Assembly (NCBI RefSeq): GCF_014651115.1
Contig: NZ_BMWG01000029.1
Span: forward strand, 27,205-91,204
Source of the DNA: Streptomyces inusitatus
GTDB taxonomy: Bacteria; Actinomycetota; Actinomycetes; Streptomycetales; Streptomycetaceae
Reading direction: 5' to 3'
DNA length: 64,000 bases
Shown here: piece after piece, positions 16,093 through 23,665 of the stretch
How the letters are laid out: each line of letters opens with the position of its first letter
How positions within the stretch are numbered: position 1 is the stretch's first letter
Made by a program: the position numbers and the translations under genes
The notes under the pieces: generated by a model
Databases searched by the model: none
Seen by the model: the letters and a program-made list of their open reading frames with translations, nothing else
Told to the model about the DNA's origin: nothing

Positions 16093-17637
16093 ATGACCAA
16101 CAGCACAGCATCGTTACGCTCCTCCCCACCGCCTGCCGAGAGGACCGCGAAACAGCGCTGGCTGGTGCTGGCCGTGGTCTCCACCAGCCTCCTGCTGTGC
16201 GGGATCGACCTGACCGTGCTCCACGCGGCGGTGCCGAGCATGAGCACCGAGCTGCACCCGAGCAGCAGCGAACTGCTGTGGATCGTCGACATCTACTCGC
16301 TCACCCTCGCCGCGCTCCTGGTGACCTTCGGGACGCTGGGGGACCGGATCGGACGCAAGCGGATGGTGCTGAGCGGCTTCGCGCTGTTCGGACTGGCCTC
16401 CGCCGCCGCCGGCCTCTCCTCCACCACCTCACAGCTGATCGCCTCGCGGGTGCTCCTCGGCGTCGGCGCGGCGATGATCATGGCGTCCACCGTCGCGATC
16501 ATCCGGGTCGTCTTCACCGACGACCGCGAGCGCGCCCTCGCCATCGGCGTCTGGACGGCCGCCCACAGCGTGGGCGCGACCCTCGGCCCGCTGGTGGGCG
16601 GACTCCTCACCGAGCAGTGGGGATGGGGGGCCGCCTTCCTGGTCAATGTGCCGATCGCCCTGATAATCCTCGTCGTCGGCGCCTATGTCATCCCCGAGTC
16701 CCGCAACCCCCGGCCCCGGCAGTGGGACCTCGCCAGCGTGGCCCTCTCCGTCACCGGTCTGGCCGGTGTGGTGTACGCCCTCAAGCAGGGAGGCGAGCAC
16801 GCCGGCGTCGACACGGTGATCGTCCTCACGGCGGTCGGCGGCGCGGCCCTGCTCTATGTCTTCGTCCGCCGACAGCGCAGGCTCACCGAACCCCTCCTGG
16901 ACTTCGGACTCTTCTCCGACCGCCGCTTCGCCGCCGCCACACTGTGCGTCATCGGATGCTTCGGCAGCTATGTCGCGCTGCTGTTCTTCCTCACCCAGTG
17001 GCTCCAGAACGTCGGCGGATTCTCCCCGGTCGCCGCCGGCCTCGCACTGATGCCGCTCGCCGCCGCCAACGCCGTCGGCGCGACCACCGCGCCCTGGCTC
17101 TCGGCCCGCTGGGGCAACCGCTGGGTGCTCACCGCGGCCCTCGGCGTCTTCGCCCTCGCCATGCTGTTCATGGCGCTGGTCGGCGACACCGGAGCGTACC
17201 CCCTGCTCATCGCGCCCCTCGTGGTCGCCGGGTACGGGGCAGGCATCGTGATGACGCTGGGCGCGGACTCCATCATGTCCGCCGCCGACCCGGACCGCTC
17301 GGGCGAGGCCGCCGCCATCCAGGAGACCTCCTTCGAGCTGGGAGCCGGTCTCGGCGTCGCCGTCCTCGGCACCACGCTGACCGCGAGTTACCGGCTCGCG
17401 ATGCCGGACACCCCGGGCCTGAGCGAGTCGGACCGCGATGTGGTCAAGGAATCCTTCTCCTCGGCCGAGGAACTCGCCGAGAAGCTCGAACCGCAGGCCG
17501 TCGCCCAGGTCGTCGACGCGGCCAGGGTCGCCTACGACCAGGGCTTCACCACGGTCGCCGTGTTCGCAGCGATCGGACTGACCGGCACCGCGGTCATCGC
17601 CGCCGTACTGCTGCGCCCGCGCCCCGCCGACGGCTGA
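16093..17637 (+). CDS. MFS transporter, DHA2 (14-TM) drug:H+ antiporter type
   Basis: This 514-residue inner-membrane exporter has motif A (TLGDRIGRKRMV), the antiporter motif C region (LGPLVGGLLTEQWGW) and about 14 hydrophobic segments, the layout of QacA/SmvA-type drug exporters. Start ATG 16093 lies 89 bp from the divergent HxlR gene. The location beside the pyrimidine-type enzyme cluster makes export of the cluster product, and self-protection, a reasonable inference. A strong hairpin follows the stop. Confidence 0.95.
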   Translation: MTNSTASLRSSPPPAERTAKQRWLVLAVVSTSLLLCGIDLTVLHAAVPSMSTELHPSSSELLWIVDIYSLTLAALLVTFGTLGDRIGRKRMVLSGFALFGLASAAAGLSSTTSQLIASRVLLGVGAAMIMASTVAIIRVVFTDDRERALAIGVWTAAHSVGATLGPLVGGLLTEQWGWGAAFLVNVPIALIILVVGAYVIPESRNPRPRQWDLASVALSVTGLAGVVYALKQGGEHAGVDTVIVLTAVGGAALLYVFVRRQRRLTEPLLDFGLFSDRRFAAATLCVIGCFGSYVALLFFLTQWLQNVGGFSPVAAGLALMPLAAANAVGATTAPWLSARWGNRWVLTAALGVFALAMLFMALVGDTGAYPLLIAPLVVAGYGAGIVMTLGADSIMSAADPDRSGEAAAIQETSFELGAGLGVAVLGTTLTASYRLAMPDTPGLSESDRDVVKESFSSAEELAEKLEPQAVAQVVDAARVAYDQGFTTVAVFAAIGLTGTAVIAAVLLRPRPADG

Positions 17638-17647
17638 CCATACCTCC

Positions 17648-17681
17648 CGGTCCGTCCCGCGTCCCCCCGCGGGACGGACCG
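17648..17681 (+). terminator. Intrinsic terminator hairpin after MFS gene
   Basis: CGGTCCGTCCCGCG (17648-17661) pairs perfectly with its reverse complement (17668-17681) around a TCCCCC loop. The 14-bp stem lies 11 bases past the MFS stop and separates it from the sigma factor gene. No U-tract follows. Confidence 0.65.
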
Positions 17682-17701
17682 CCCGCGTCGGGGAGACTGC
17701 C

Positions 17702-18670
17702 GTGATGACCGACGAACAGAGGATTACCGGCGCGAACCCCCGGACCGGCATGTCCGGCAGCGAGTGGCAGAAGCACCGGCCCGCCGTCTTCGGCGTGGCG
17801 TACCGGCTGCTGGGCAGCGTCGCGGACGCCGAGGACGTGGTCCAGGACGTCTGGCTGCGCACCACGCGCACCCGGTCGGAGGACATCGCCGACCACCGCG
17901 CCTGGCTGGTGACCGTCGCGGCGCGCCGCGCGTACGACATCCTCAGATCGGCCCGCGTGCGCCGCGAGGAGTACGTGGGGCCCTGGCTGCCCGAACCGCT
18001 GCTGACCGGCCCCGACGCCTCGGAACCGGTACTCGTCGACGAGTCCGTCGGCGCGGCCATGATGCTGGTGATGGAGGAGCTGAGCCCGCCGGAGCGGGTC
18101 GCCTTCGTCCTGCGGGACGTGTTCCGGCTGGAGACGGCGGTGATCGCCACCGTGCTGGACCGCTCTCCCGCCGCCACCCGCCAGCTCGCCTCCCGCGCCC
18201 GGCGCGCGATCGCCAGAGCAGGCGCGGCCGGCGCGGCAGACGACGAGAGCCCCGGGGCCTCGCGCGCCGAGCGCGAGCGGGTCCTGCTGGCCTTCCGCGC
18301 GGCGTACGAGGCCGGCGACCTCAAGGCGCTGGTGCGCCTCCTCCACCCGGACGCGGTCCTGCTCACCGACGGCGGCGGCGAGGTCTTCGCGGCCCGCAAA
18401 CCGATCACGGGCGGCCGCCGCGTCGCCGAGGTCCTCCTCCGCGTGGCCCGCAAACGGAGGTCGGAGACGACCCTCGTCCCGGTGGAGGTCGGCGGCGAAC
18501 CCGCGCTGCTGCGCCGCCGTGCCGACGGCGTCACGCACTCCGTCGACACCATGCTGGTCCGGGACGGCCTGATCGTCGCGTACTGGCGGCAGCTCACCCC
18601 CTCGAAACTCACCCATGTCCGACAGCGCGCGGCTGTCACACCGGGGTGGGCTGTCTCGTCCACCTGGTGA
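17702..18670 (+). CDS. ECF41-family RNA polymerase sigma factor (SigJ-like) with C-terminal SnoaL domain
   Basis: This 322-residue alternative sigma factor directs RNA polymerase to a small regulon. Region 2 (RPAVFGVAYRLLGSVADAEDV, WLRTTRTR) and region 4 (LSPPERVAFVLRDVF, then ATRQLASRARRA) are clear. The linker has WLPEPL, and the C-terminal SnoaL-like extension has TDGGGEVFAARKPI and LTPSKL, corresponding to the DGGG and NPDKL signatures of ECF41 sigma factors, where the extension regulates activity in place of an anti-sigma factor. GTG 17702 follows GGGGAG. The next gene encodes a carboxymuconolactone decarboxylase-like protein, the usual ECF41 partner. Confidence 0.94.
   Translation: MMTDEQRITGANPRTGMSGSEWQKHRPAVFGVAYRLLGSVADAEDVVQDVWLRTTRTRSEDIADHRAWLVTVAARRAYDILRSARVRREEYVGPWLPEPLLTGPDASEPVLVDESVGAAMMLVMEELSPPERVAFVLRDVFRLETAVIATVLDRSPAATRQLASRARRAIARAGAAGAADDESPGASRAERERVLLAFRAAYEAGDLKALVRLLHPDAVLLTDGGGEVFAARKPITGGRRVAEVLLRVARKRRSETTLVPVEVGGEPALLRRRADGVTHSVDTMLVRDGLIVAYWRQLTPSKLTHVRQRAAVTPGWAVSSTW
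18634..18660 (+). promoter_or_regulatory. ECF41-type promoter driving the decarboxylase-like gene
   Basis: TGTCACA at 18634-18640, sixteen bases, then CGTC at 18657-18660 match the -35 and -10 elements described for ECF41 promoters. The promoter lies inside the last codons of the sigma gene and 79 bases upstream of the decarboxylase-like ATG, so the sigma factor should activate its own neighbour. Confidence 0.82.
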
Positions 18671-18738
18671 GAACCGAGGAGCCGCACAAAGACCGAGGAC
18701 CCGCGGCTCCGCACCACCTGATCGAACGAGGAGTACCG

Positions 18739-19182
18739 ATGGCACGCATGGATCTCAGCACCGCGGCCCCCGACCCGTACAAGGCGCTCATCCAGACCGA
18801 CGGCGCGATCCGCGGGGGACCGCTCGACGCGACGGTGCGCGAGCTGGTGAAGATCCGCGCCTCGCAGCTCAACGGATGCGTGTACTGCGTGGACAAGCAC
18901 TCGCGCGAGGCGCGCGAGCTGGGCGAGAGCCAGAACAGGCTGGACCAGCTTCCGGTGTGGGAGGAATCGGAGCTGTTCGACGGCAGGGAGCGCGCCGCCC
19001 TCGCCTACACCCACACCGTCACCCGCCTCACCCCGGTCGACGACCGGCTGTGGCACGAGGTGTGCGAGCACTTCCCCGACGAGGCCGAGCGCGGGCACCT
19101 GGTGCTCCAGGTCGCCCTGATCAACGCCCTCAACCGGCTCGGAGTGCCCCTGGAGATGAGGCCCGCCGCCCGCCGGGGCTGA
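18739..19182 (+). CDS. Carboxymuconolactone decarboxylase / AhpD-like protein
   Basis: This 147-residue all-alpha protein of the CMD/AhpD superfamily has the redox motif CVYCVDKHSREAR (CxxC plus His, about residues 43-55), preceded by ELVKIRASQLNG, which marks the thiol-peroxidase-like rather than the true decarboxylase branch. Such proteins are the usual targets of ECF41 sigma factors and are thought to act in peroxide or other stress defence. The start at 18739 has ACGAGGAG upstream. An ECF41 promoter lies within the preceding gene. Confidence 0.93.
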   Translation: MARMDLSTAAPDPYKALIQTDGAIRGGPLDATVRELVKIRASQLNGCVYCVDKHSREARELGESQNRLDQLPVWEESELFDGRERAALAYTHTVTRLTPVDDRLWHEVCEHFPDEAERGHLVLQVALINALNRLGVPLEMRPAARRG

Positions 19183-19200
19183 ACCCTTACGCACCCGCCC

Positions 19201-19230
19201 GGCCCGGCCGCCCCGCGCGGCGGCCGGGCC
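19201..19230 (+). terminator. Terminator-like hairpin
   Basis: GGCCCGGCCGCC (19201-19212) and GGCGGCCGGGCC (19219-19230) form a perfect 12-bp stem with a 6-base loop just after the decarboxylase-like gene. No U-tract follows. Confidence 0.55.
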
Positions 19231-19245
19231 GGACGGGACCGCACC

Positions 19246-19767
19246 ATGGACCCCATGAGAGAAGAGAGACACCTGCGCGCCCCCGGCCCCAGGCTGATCC
19301 TGCTGTGCGGTCTGCCCGGGTCGGGCAAGACCACCCTGGCCCGGCAGCTCGCCGAGACCCTGCCCGCCGTACGCCTCTGCCCCGACGAATGGCTCACCGG
19401 CCTGGGCTTCGACCTCTTCGACGCCCCGGCCCGGGACCGGGTCGAGCGCCGCCTCTGGGCCCATGCCCAGGACCTTCTCGCCGCGGGCGCGGTGGTGATT
19501 CTGGAGAACGGGTTCTGGGACCGCGCGGAGCGGGACGAGAAGCGCCTCCGCGCCCGTGAACTCGGCGCGGCCGTGGAACTGCGCCATCTCGCCGTCCCCA
19601 TGGAGGAACTGCGCCGCCGCACAGCCCTGCGGAACAGCCGCCCGGGGGAGGCGGTCATCACCCCCGAGCTGCTGTCCGCGTACGAGGCGGAGTTCGAGGC
19701 CCCCGCCGAGTCCGAACACGAACTGTTCGATCCGCCCGCCGGCCGGGGCCCTTCAGGGAGCCGCTGA
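19246..19767 (+). CDS. P-loop ATP-binding kinase-like protein
   Basis: This 173-residue small kinase-like NTPase has Walker A LLCGLPGSGKTTLARQLA (about residues 19-36), a conserved CPDEW that often positions substrate, VVILENGFW (Walker B-like) and an Arg-rich lid EELRRRTALRN. It resembles AAA-type Zeta/chloramphenicol-phosphotransferase or shikimate-kinase-like proteins that phosphorylate small molecules; the substrate is unknown. Its 3' end overlaps the convergent oxygenase gene by 15 bases. Confidence 0.85.
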   Translation: MDPMREERHLRAPGPRLILLCGLPGSGKTTLARQLAETLPAVRLCPDEWLTGLGFDLFDAPARDRVERRLWAHAQDLLAAGAVVILENGFWDRAERDEKRLRARELGAAVELRHLAVPMEELRRRTALRNSRPGEAVITPELLSAYEAEFEAPAESEHELFDPPAGRGPSGSR

Positions 19768-20982
19768 GGGATCGGGGGTGAGCGTCGGCGGGATCCAGCG
19801 GTTCAGCCGGGGCCCGGCCGAGGTGATGCCGTACTCCTTCTTGAGCCGCTCGGGAACGGCGTACTGCATCACACGCCCCCGGGTCAGCGAACTGAGTTCG
19901 AGGACGCTGGTGAAGTGCCCGACGCGATCGAGCGCCCAGGCAGCGAGGGGGGAGCGGTCCTCGATGCTCTCCAGTACGCCGAGGAGCGCGGGGGCGGCGC
20001 GGATCGCGGAGTCCCAGAGCGACGAGCGGGGAACGTCCAGCCAGTCGGCGGCGGTGTCGCCGACGAGATGGCGGATCATGGCCGAGACGACCGGGTCCAG
20101 GACCGTCCCGGGGACGACCTCCTCGTACAGATCGATCAGCTGCCGGGTCAGCCGCACCCCCTCCTCCGACGGCCCCATGTGACGGCTCATATAGAGGTCG
20201 GAGAAGAGACGGGCCTCGTCCAGATCCCTCGGCATGGCCGCCAGATCGATGCCGAGCATCGCCCCGACCACCCGCCAGGCGTAGAAGTAGGCGTCCGCCC
20301 CCTCGTTGGAGATGTGGACGCCGAGCCGGTGCAGGGCGTCCAGCACCTGGATGGAGAACATCATCTGGCCGCCGATCATGTCCTCCTGACAGATCGGCGT
20401 GCCCAGGCGTCCGACGTCCCAGCGCCCCTCCTGCCGCAGGTGGTACCGGATCGACGCGTGCAGCAGACGGACCTTCTGCGCGGCCGGGATGAAACGGCTG
20501 CCCGCCTCGAAGGCGTCGGGCCGCATGAGATACAGGGTGAACTGGCCGGTCTCCGCCATCCGCCGGGAGGGGTACTCCAGCGAATGGGTCGCACTGAGCA
20601 GCTTCGCCACATGCGGCACCACATAGCAGGCCGGCATCGAGGCGAAGGACAGAGCCGTCGAGATATGCACATTGTTGTCGATGAAGAAGAGCCGCGCCTT
20701 CTCCATCTCCCCCCAGTCCACCCAGGAGGGCGGCATCGCCGTCGCCTCCAGATACGCGCGGGCCACCTCGGGCAGCCCCTTGGGCAACTCCTGGCCGGCG
20801 GTGGAGAACCAGCGCATCAGAGTGTTGAACTCGCCCATCTCGCCCCGCGCGAACAACTCCGCGACCGTGGCGTCCGCCAACTCGTCCCCGGCCTCGCGCA
20901 AGGCGTCGAGAGACGACTCGGTGTACGCCGGTGAACGAGGCCCGGACCCGGCCGGACTCGCATCGGCTCCACTGCTGTGCAT
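19753..20982 (-). CDS. MpaB/latex-clearing-protein (Lcp) type haem oxygenase
   Basis: This 409-residue protein belongs to the DUF2236 (MpaB/Lcp) family, haem enzymes that cleave isoprenoid chains oxidatively. Arg141, Thr145 and His175 have exactly the spacing of Arg164, Thr168 and the haem-ligand His198 of Lcp from Streptomyces sp. K30 (PSRRMAETGQF and VRLLHASIRYHL); the Lys next to the Thr in Lcp is Glu144 here. There is no clear signal peptide, so it may act inside the cell, unlike rubber-degrading Lcp. It lies directly downstream of the polyprenyl synthase gene, with GAGAGGGG before the start, suggesting it acts on a prenylated product. Confidence 0.88.
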   Translation of the reverse strand: MHSSGADASPAGSGPRSPAYTESSLDALREAGDELADATVAELFARGEMGEFNTLMRWFSTAGQELPKGLPEVARAYLEATAMPPSWVDWGEMEKARLFFIDNNVHISTALSFASMPACYVVPHVAKLLSATHSLEYPSRRMAETGQFTLYLMRPDAFEAGSRFIPAAQKVRLLHASIRYHLRQEGRWDVGRLGTPICQEDMIGGQMMFSIQVLDALHRLGVHISNEGADAYFYAWRVVGAMLGIDLAAMPRDLDEARLFSDLYMSRHMGPSEEGVRLTRQLIDLYEEVVPGTVLDPVVSAMIRHLVGDTAADWLDVPRSSLWDSAIRAAPALLGVLESIEDRSPLAAWALDRVGHFTSVLELSSLTRGRVMQYAVPERLKKEYGITSAGPRLNRWIPPTLTPDPSAAP

Positions 20983-21022
20983 ACGGTGCCCCTCTCGGAA
21001 TGGCGTTCAGTACGGCGGCGGA

Positions 21023-22147
21023 TCAGAGCGCGCGGGCCAGCGCGGTACGCGCGAGCGCGTGCAGCGCGTCGGCGGCGTCCGCCGACAGCAGCCCGCCGAG
21101 CAGCCCCGCCTCCACGGCCGCCGCGGCCGCGTCCCCGCGCACGGCGATCAGCTCCTCCACCCGGCGGCGCGCCCCCGTGCGCTCGGCGATCTCCCGGAAC
21201 CGGTCGAGCTGCTCCCGCCCCGGCTCCGGACACTCCAGCAGGGCCCGCAGCTCACACCGCTCCGCCGCACCGGCCCGCTGCCGGGCCAGCGCGAGCAGCA
21301 CCGTCGGCCTGGCCCCGGCGATGTCGTCGAGATTCGACTTGCCGGTGACATCCGGCGCGCCGAACACCCCGAGCAGGTCGTCCCGCAGCTGGAACGCCTC
21401 CCCGAGCGGCACGCCGTACGCGCTGAAGACCTCCAGCAGAGCGGGTGGCGCACCGCCCAGCAGCGCCCCGATGTGCAGAGGATGCTCGACGGTGTACTTG
21501 GCCGTCTTATAGCGGATGATCTTCAGAGAGCTGTCCGCGCCCACCGGATCGCGCCCGCTCGCGCCGGTGCGCAGCACCTCCAGGCACTCCCCGGCGACCA
21601 GTTCGCGGGCGAGCCTCGCCCACAGCGGACGGGCACGGTTGAGGTACGCCCCCGGCAGCCCGCAGCCGCTGAACAACTGCCCCGCCCAGGAGATCAGCAG
21701 ATCACCCAGGAGGATGGCCAGCGCCCGCCCGGTCGACTCGGCGTCCTCCCCGCCCCGGCGGCCGCGCGGGATCAGCGCCCGGTGCGCGGTGGGTCTGCCG
21801 TGCCGCAGACCGCTCTGGTCTATGACGTCGTCATGGACGACGGCGGCCGCGTGGACGAGTTCCATCGAGGCGGCCGCCCGCACCATGTCGTCGCTGTCCT
21901 CACGCCCGGCCGCCAGCCAGCCCCAGTAGCAGAACGCCGCCCGCAACCGCTTCCCCACCGCGATCGCCGCCCGCAACTGCTCCGCCACGGGCTTCAGCTC
22001 CGGATCCACCGCCTCCAGCAGCGCTGTCTCGGTCCGCGCGAACACCCCCAGCTCGTGATCGACCCGCTCCTTGAGCACGGCGAGTGACCCGTACCCGCCA
22101 TCGGCTTCCCGGTACGGGCGACCCTGCCCCACGGTGACCGCCGTCAT
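21023..22147 (-). CDS. Polyprenyl (geranylgeranyl-type) diphosphate synthase
   Basis: This 374-residue trans-isoprenyl diphosphate synthase condenses isopentenyl diphosphate units. The first aspartate-rich motif is HDDVID (about residue 105), the second FQLRDDLLGVFG, with GKRLRAAF before and KTAKYT between, all as in the family. Product length cannot be read reliably; the small residues before the first motif would allow C20 or longer. Its start overlaps the upstream small gene (ATGA), and the downstream gene is an MpaB/Lcp-like oxygenase, giving a three-gene isoprenoid operon. Confidence 0.93.
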   Translation of the reverse strand: MTAVTVGQGRPYREADGGYGSLAVLKERVDHELGVFARTETALLEAVDPELKPVAEQLRAAIAVGKRLRAAFCYWGWLAAGREDSDDMVRAAASMELVHAAAVVHDDVIDQSGLRHGRPTAHRALIPRGRRGGEDAESTGRALAILLGDLLISWAGQLFSGCGLPGAYLNRARPLWARLARELVAGECLEVLRTGASGRDPVGADSSLKIIRYKTAKYTVEHPLHIGALLGGAPPALLEVFSAYGVPLGEAFQLRDDLLGVFGAPDVTGKSNLDDIAGARPTVLLALARQRAGAAERCELRALLECPEPGREQLDRFREIAERTGARRRVEELIAVRGDAAAAAVEAGLLGGLLSADAADALHALARTALARAL

Positions 22148-22473
22148 CCCGCATCGCGACCCGGCTCGGCGTCACCCGTCCGCGCGCCCTCCCGGCGGAC
22201 GCGGGCCTGCGCCCGCCGCGCCAGCAGCTCCAGATGCGCCTCCGACAGCGCGAACGCCGAGGTGTCCAGGCCGCTGTTGCGCCCCCGCGCGACCAGATCC
22301 CGCCGAGCGTCCGCCGCCAGCTCCGACAGATCGGAGCGCCCCAGCAGCCCCCGCACCCTCCGCAGCGCGCCCTCCGCCTGCTCCAGCACCAGATCCGCCA
22401 CCCCCGCGGCGAGCAGCACCGCCTCATCGGCCCGCCGCCCCCCGACCTCTCCCGCGGTGTGTTCCTCCGCCAT
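22144..22473 (-). CDS. Small helical protein preceding polyprenyl synthase
   Basis: This 109-residue, soluble, Ala/Arg/Glu-rich protein is predicted mostly helical, with a heptad-like pattern (VLLAAGVADLVLEQAEGALRR) that could form a coiled coil. I do not recognise its function. The start at 22473 is chosen because GAGGGG precedes it. It is the first gene of the polyprenyl synthase operon and is translationally coupled to it, so it may be an accessory or scaffold subunit. The region just upstream leads into an AT-rich island. Confidence 0.7.
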   Translation of the reverse strand: MAEEHTAGEVGGRRADEAVLLAAGVADLVLEQAEGALRRVRGLLGRSDLSELAADARRDLVARGRNSGLDTSAFALSEAHLELLARRAQARVRREGARTGDAEPGRDAG

Positions 22474-22630
22474 GCCCCGCCCCTCGGTCGACTGCATGAC
22501 AACGGAACTTCCCGGGCGCGGTCACCGTCATACCTGGATTCATCCGGTCGGGTACCGTGGACACCGAAGTACGGTGAGGAGATCCGGCTTCCTGGTAAAG
22601 GCAGGCGGGTGACGGCCCCAGCGCTCCCTA

Positions 22631-22660
22631 TTGAGTTGATCATGGTTGGTGGTGTATGAT
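22631..22660 (+). promoter_or_regulatory. Putative promoter of AT-rich island
   Basis: TTGAGT (22631-22636) and TATGAT (22655-22660), 18 bp apart, form a near-consensus sigma-70-type promoter unusual for this GC-rich sequence. It points toward the attenuator hairpin and the small membrane protein. Confidence 0.5.
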
Positions 22661-22678
22661 ATTTATATCGATTGAGAG

Positions 22679-22774
22679 ATGAACGGGTGCCGCAGGCGCC
22701 CATTTTTTATGCGATTCAGCCCGGAACGAGCCGAGGGGCCTCGAACCGGGCTCTCGTTTACCCAAAACAACTGA
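22679..22774 (+). CDS. Possible 31-residue leader peptide
   Basis: An ATG at 22679, preceded closely by GAGAG, opens a 31-codon frame (MNGCRRRPFFMRFSPER...) that runs through both hairpins and stops 4 bases before the ATG of the small membrane protein. The ribosome-binding site is poorly spaced, so this is only a candidate; if translated, ribosomes would disrupt the attenuator-like hairpin. Confidence 0.22.
   Translation: MNGCRRRPFFMRFSPERAEGPRTGLSFTQNN
22685..22708 (+). terminator. Attenuator-like intrinsic terminator
   Basis: GGGTGCC (22685-22691), loop GCA and GGCGCCC (22695-22701) form a 7-bp stem with one G-U pair, followed by ATTTTTT. It lies ~25 bases after the predicted transcription start and before the small membrane protein gene, so it probably terminates or attenuates that transcript early. 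Confidence 0.6.
22718..22752 (+). other. Second RNA hairpin with symmetric internal loop
   Basis: AGCCCGG (22718-22724) pairs with CCGGGCT (22746-22752), and CGAG (22727-22730) with CTCG (22740-22743), with AA facing AA between the two stems. The element lies between the attenuator-like hairpin and the small membrane protein gene and could be a regulatory mRNA structure or part of a small RNA. Confidence 0.5.
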
Positions 22775-22777
22775 GAG

Positions 22778-23089
22778 ATGGGAGATGTGTTGACTGTGAG
22801 AAGTAGGGCGAGAAGGGTGCGCAACGGTAGAAACATGCAGGTCAGAGGCGCTTCTCGGCGAGCTGGAGGCAGGCGGCGCGGTGGTGCGGCGCGCGATGTG
22901 GCCTCCGCCGCCCACGGGATGCGCGGAATGCTGAGAGAATTCAGATGGATTTTCATCGCGCTGATTTTGATTGTCGGTGTTGTTGGTGGCGTCAAGGTGC
23001 AGAATGATGCGCCCTTGTATATCGATGGCGATTATTTCAAAATTCACATTGAAGCGCCGAGCCGTGAGATTCGGGAGATGAATAAGTAG
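22778..23089 (+). CDS. Small single-span membrane protein in AT-rich island
   Basis: This protein of up to 103 residues has a strongly basic N-terminus (many Arg in RVRNGRNMQVRGASRRAGG), one hydrophobic span WIFIALILIVGVVGGVKV and a short C-terminal tail. I do not recognise it. Translation could begin at ATG 22778, GTG 22787 or TTG 22790; GGGAG at 22780-22784 fits TTG 22790 best. The region's AT content and codon use differ from neighbours on both sides, suggesting separate origin. Several T-rich stretches after the stop may end transcription before nuoA. Confidence 0.55.
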   Translation: MGDVLTVRSRARRVRNGRNMQVRGASRRAGGRRRGGAARDVASAAHGMRGMLREFRWIFIALILIVGVVGGVKVQNDAPLYIDGDYFKIHIEAPSREIREMNK

Positions 23090-23308
23090 TCTGAATTTGC
23101 TGATTTAATTTCTCTTTTAAAGATAATCTGCTTCAGCGTTTTTTCATACCTTCTTGAGGCGGGGCGTCCGGCGGCCAGTACGGCGAAGAAAGTCACCTTC
23201 CATCCCGTGTTGCACCCCTCTTACGGTGCGACCGCTGAGAGACTGCCTGCCGATGCCGACCGGGAGCGCCCGGCCCGCCGGAAAGGGCACTGCCGGGAAG
23301 GGGACTGT

Positions 23309-23665
23309 GTGGAAGCCGCGGCCTGGGAGCCGGTCGCCCTCCTCCTCGCGTCCGTCGTGGCGGGCGTCCTCCTGCTCCACCTCCTCGGGGCCGCCGCCCG
23401 CACCGTCCGGGAGCCCCTGAGCACAGGGCCGTTCAGCGGCGGGCTGGAGCCGAGGGAACACCCGGTCTCCCGGTTCCATGCGCGCTGGTATCCGGTCACG
23501 ATGGTCTTCCTCGCGTTCGACATGGAAATGCTCTTCATGTACCCGTGGGCGAGAGTCGTCCCGGAGGTCGGCGTCCCCGCGGTCGTCGAGATGTTCCTCT
23601 TCCTCGGCGTTCTGCTCGCCGGCGTCGGTTACGCCTGGCGCGAGGGGGCGTTCCGATGGACCTGA
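23309..23665 (+). CDS. nuoA: NADH-quinone oxidoreductase subunit A-like protein
   Basis: This 118-residue complex I membrane subunit has three hydrophobic segments and the family motifs PFSGGLEP and FLAFDMEMLFMYPWA (the usual FxxFDVExxFLxPWA). GTG 23309 is chosen because GGAAGGGG lies just upstream and the length then fits the family; a longer frame begins near 23207. It is the first gene of a cluster with only membrane-arm subunits and overlaps the next gene by 10 bases. Confidence 0.87.
   Translation: MEAAAWEPVALLLASVVAGVLLLHLLGAAARTVREPLSTGPFSGGLEPREHPVSRFHARWYPVTMVFLAFDMEMLFMYPWARVVPEVGVPAVVEMFLFLGVLLAGVGYAWREGAFRWT

Noticed and set aside
16429..19719. 1,096-codon open frame on the minus strand
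   Set aside because: It is antisense to the MFS, sigma factor, CMD-like and kinase genes, has low-complexity Gly/Arg/Glu-rich composition and no motif. GC-rich DNA often has open antisense frames.
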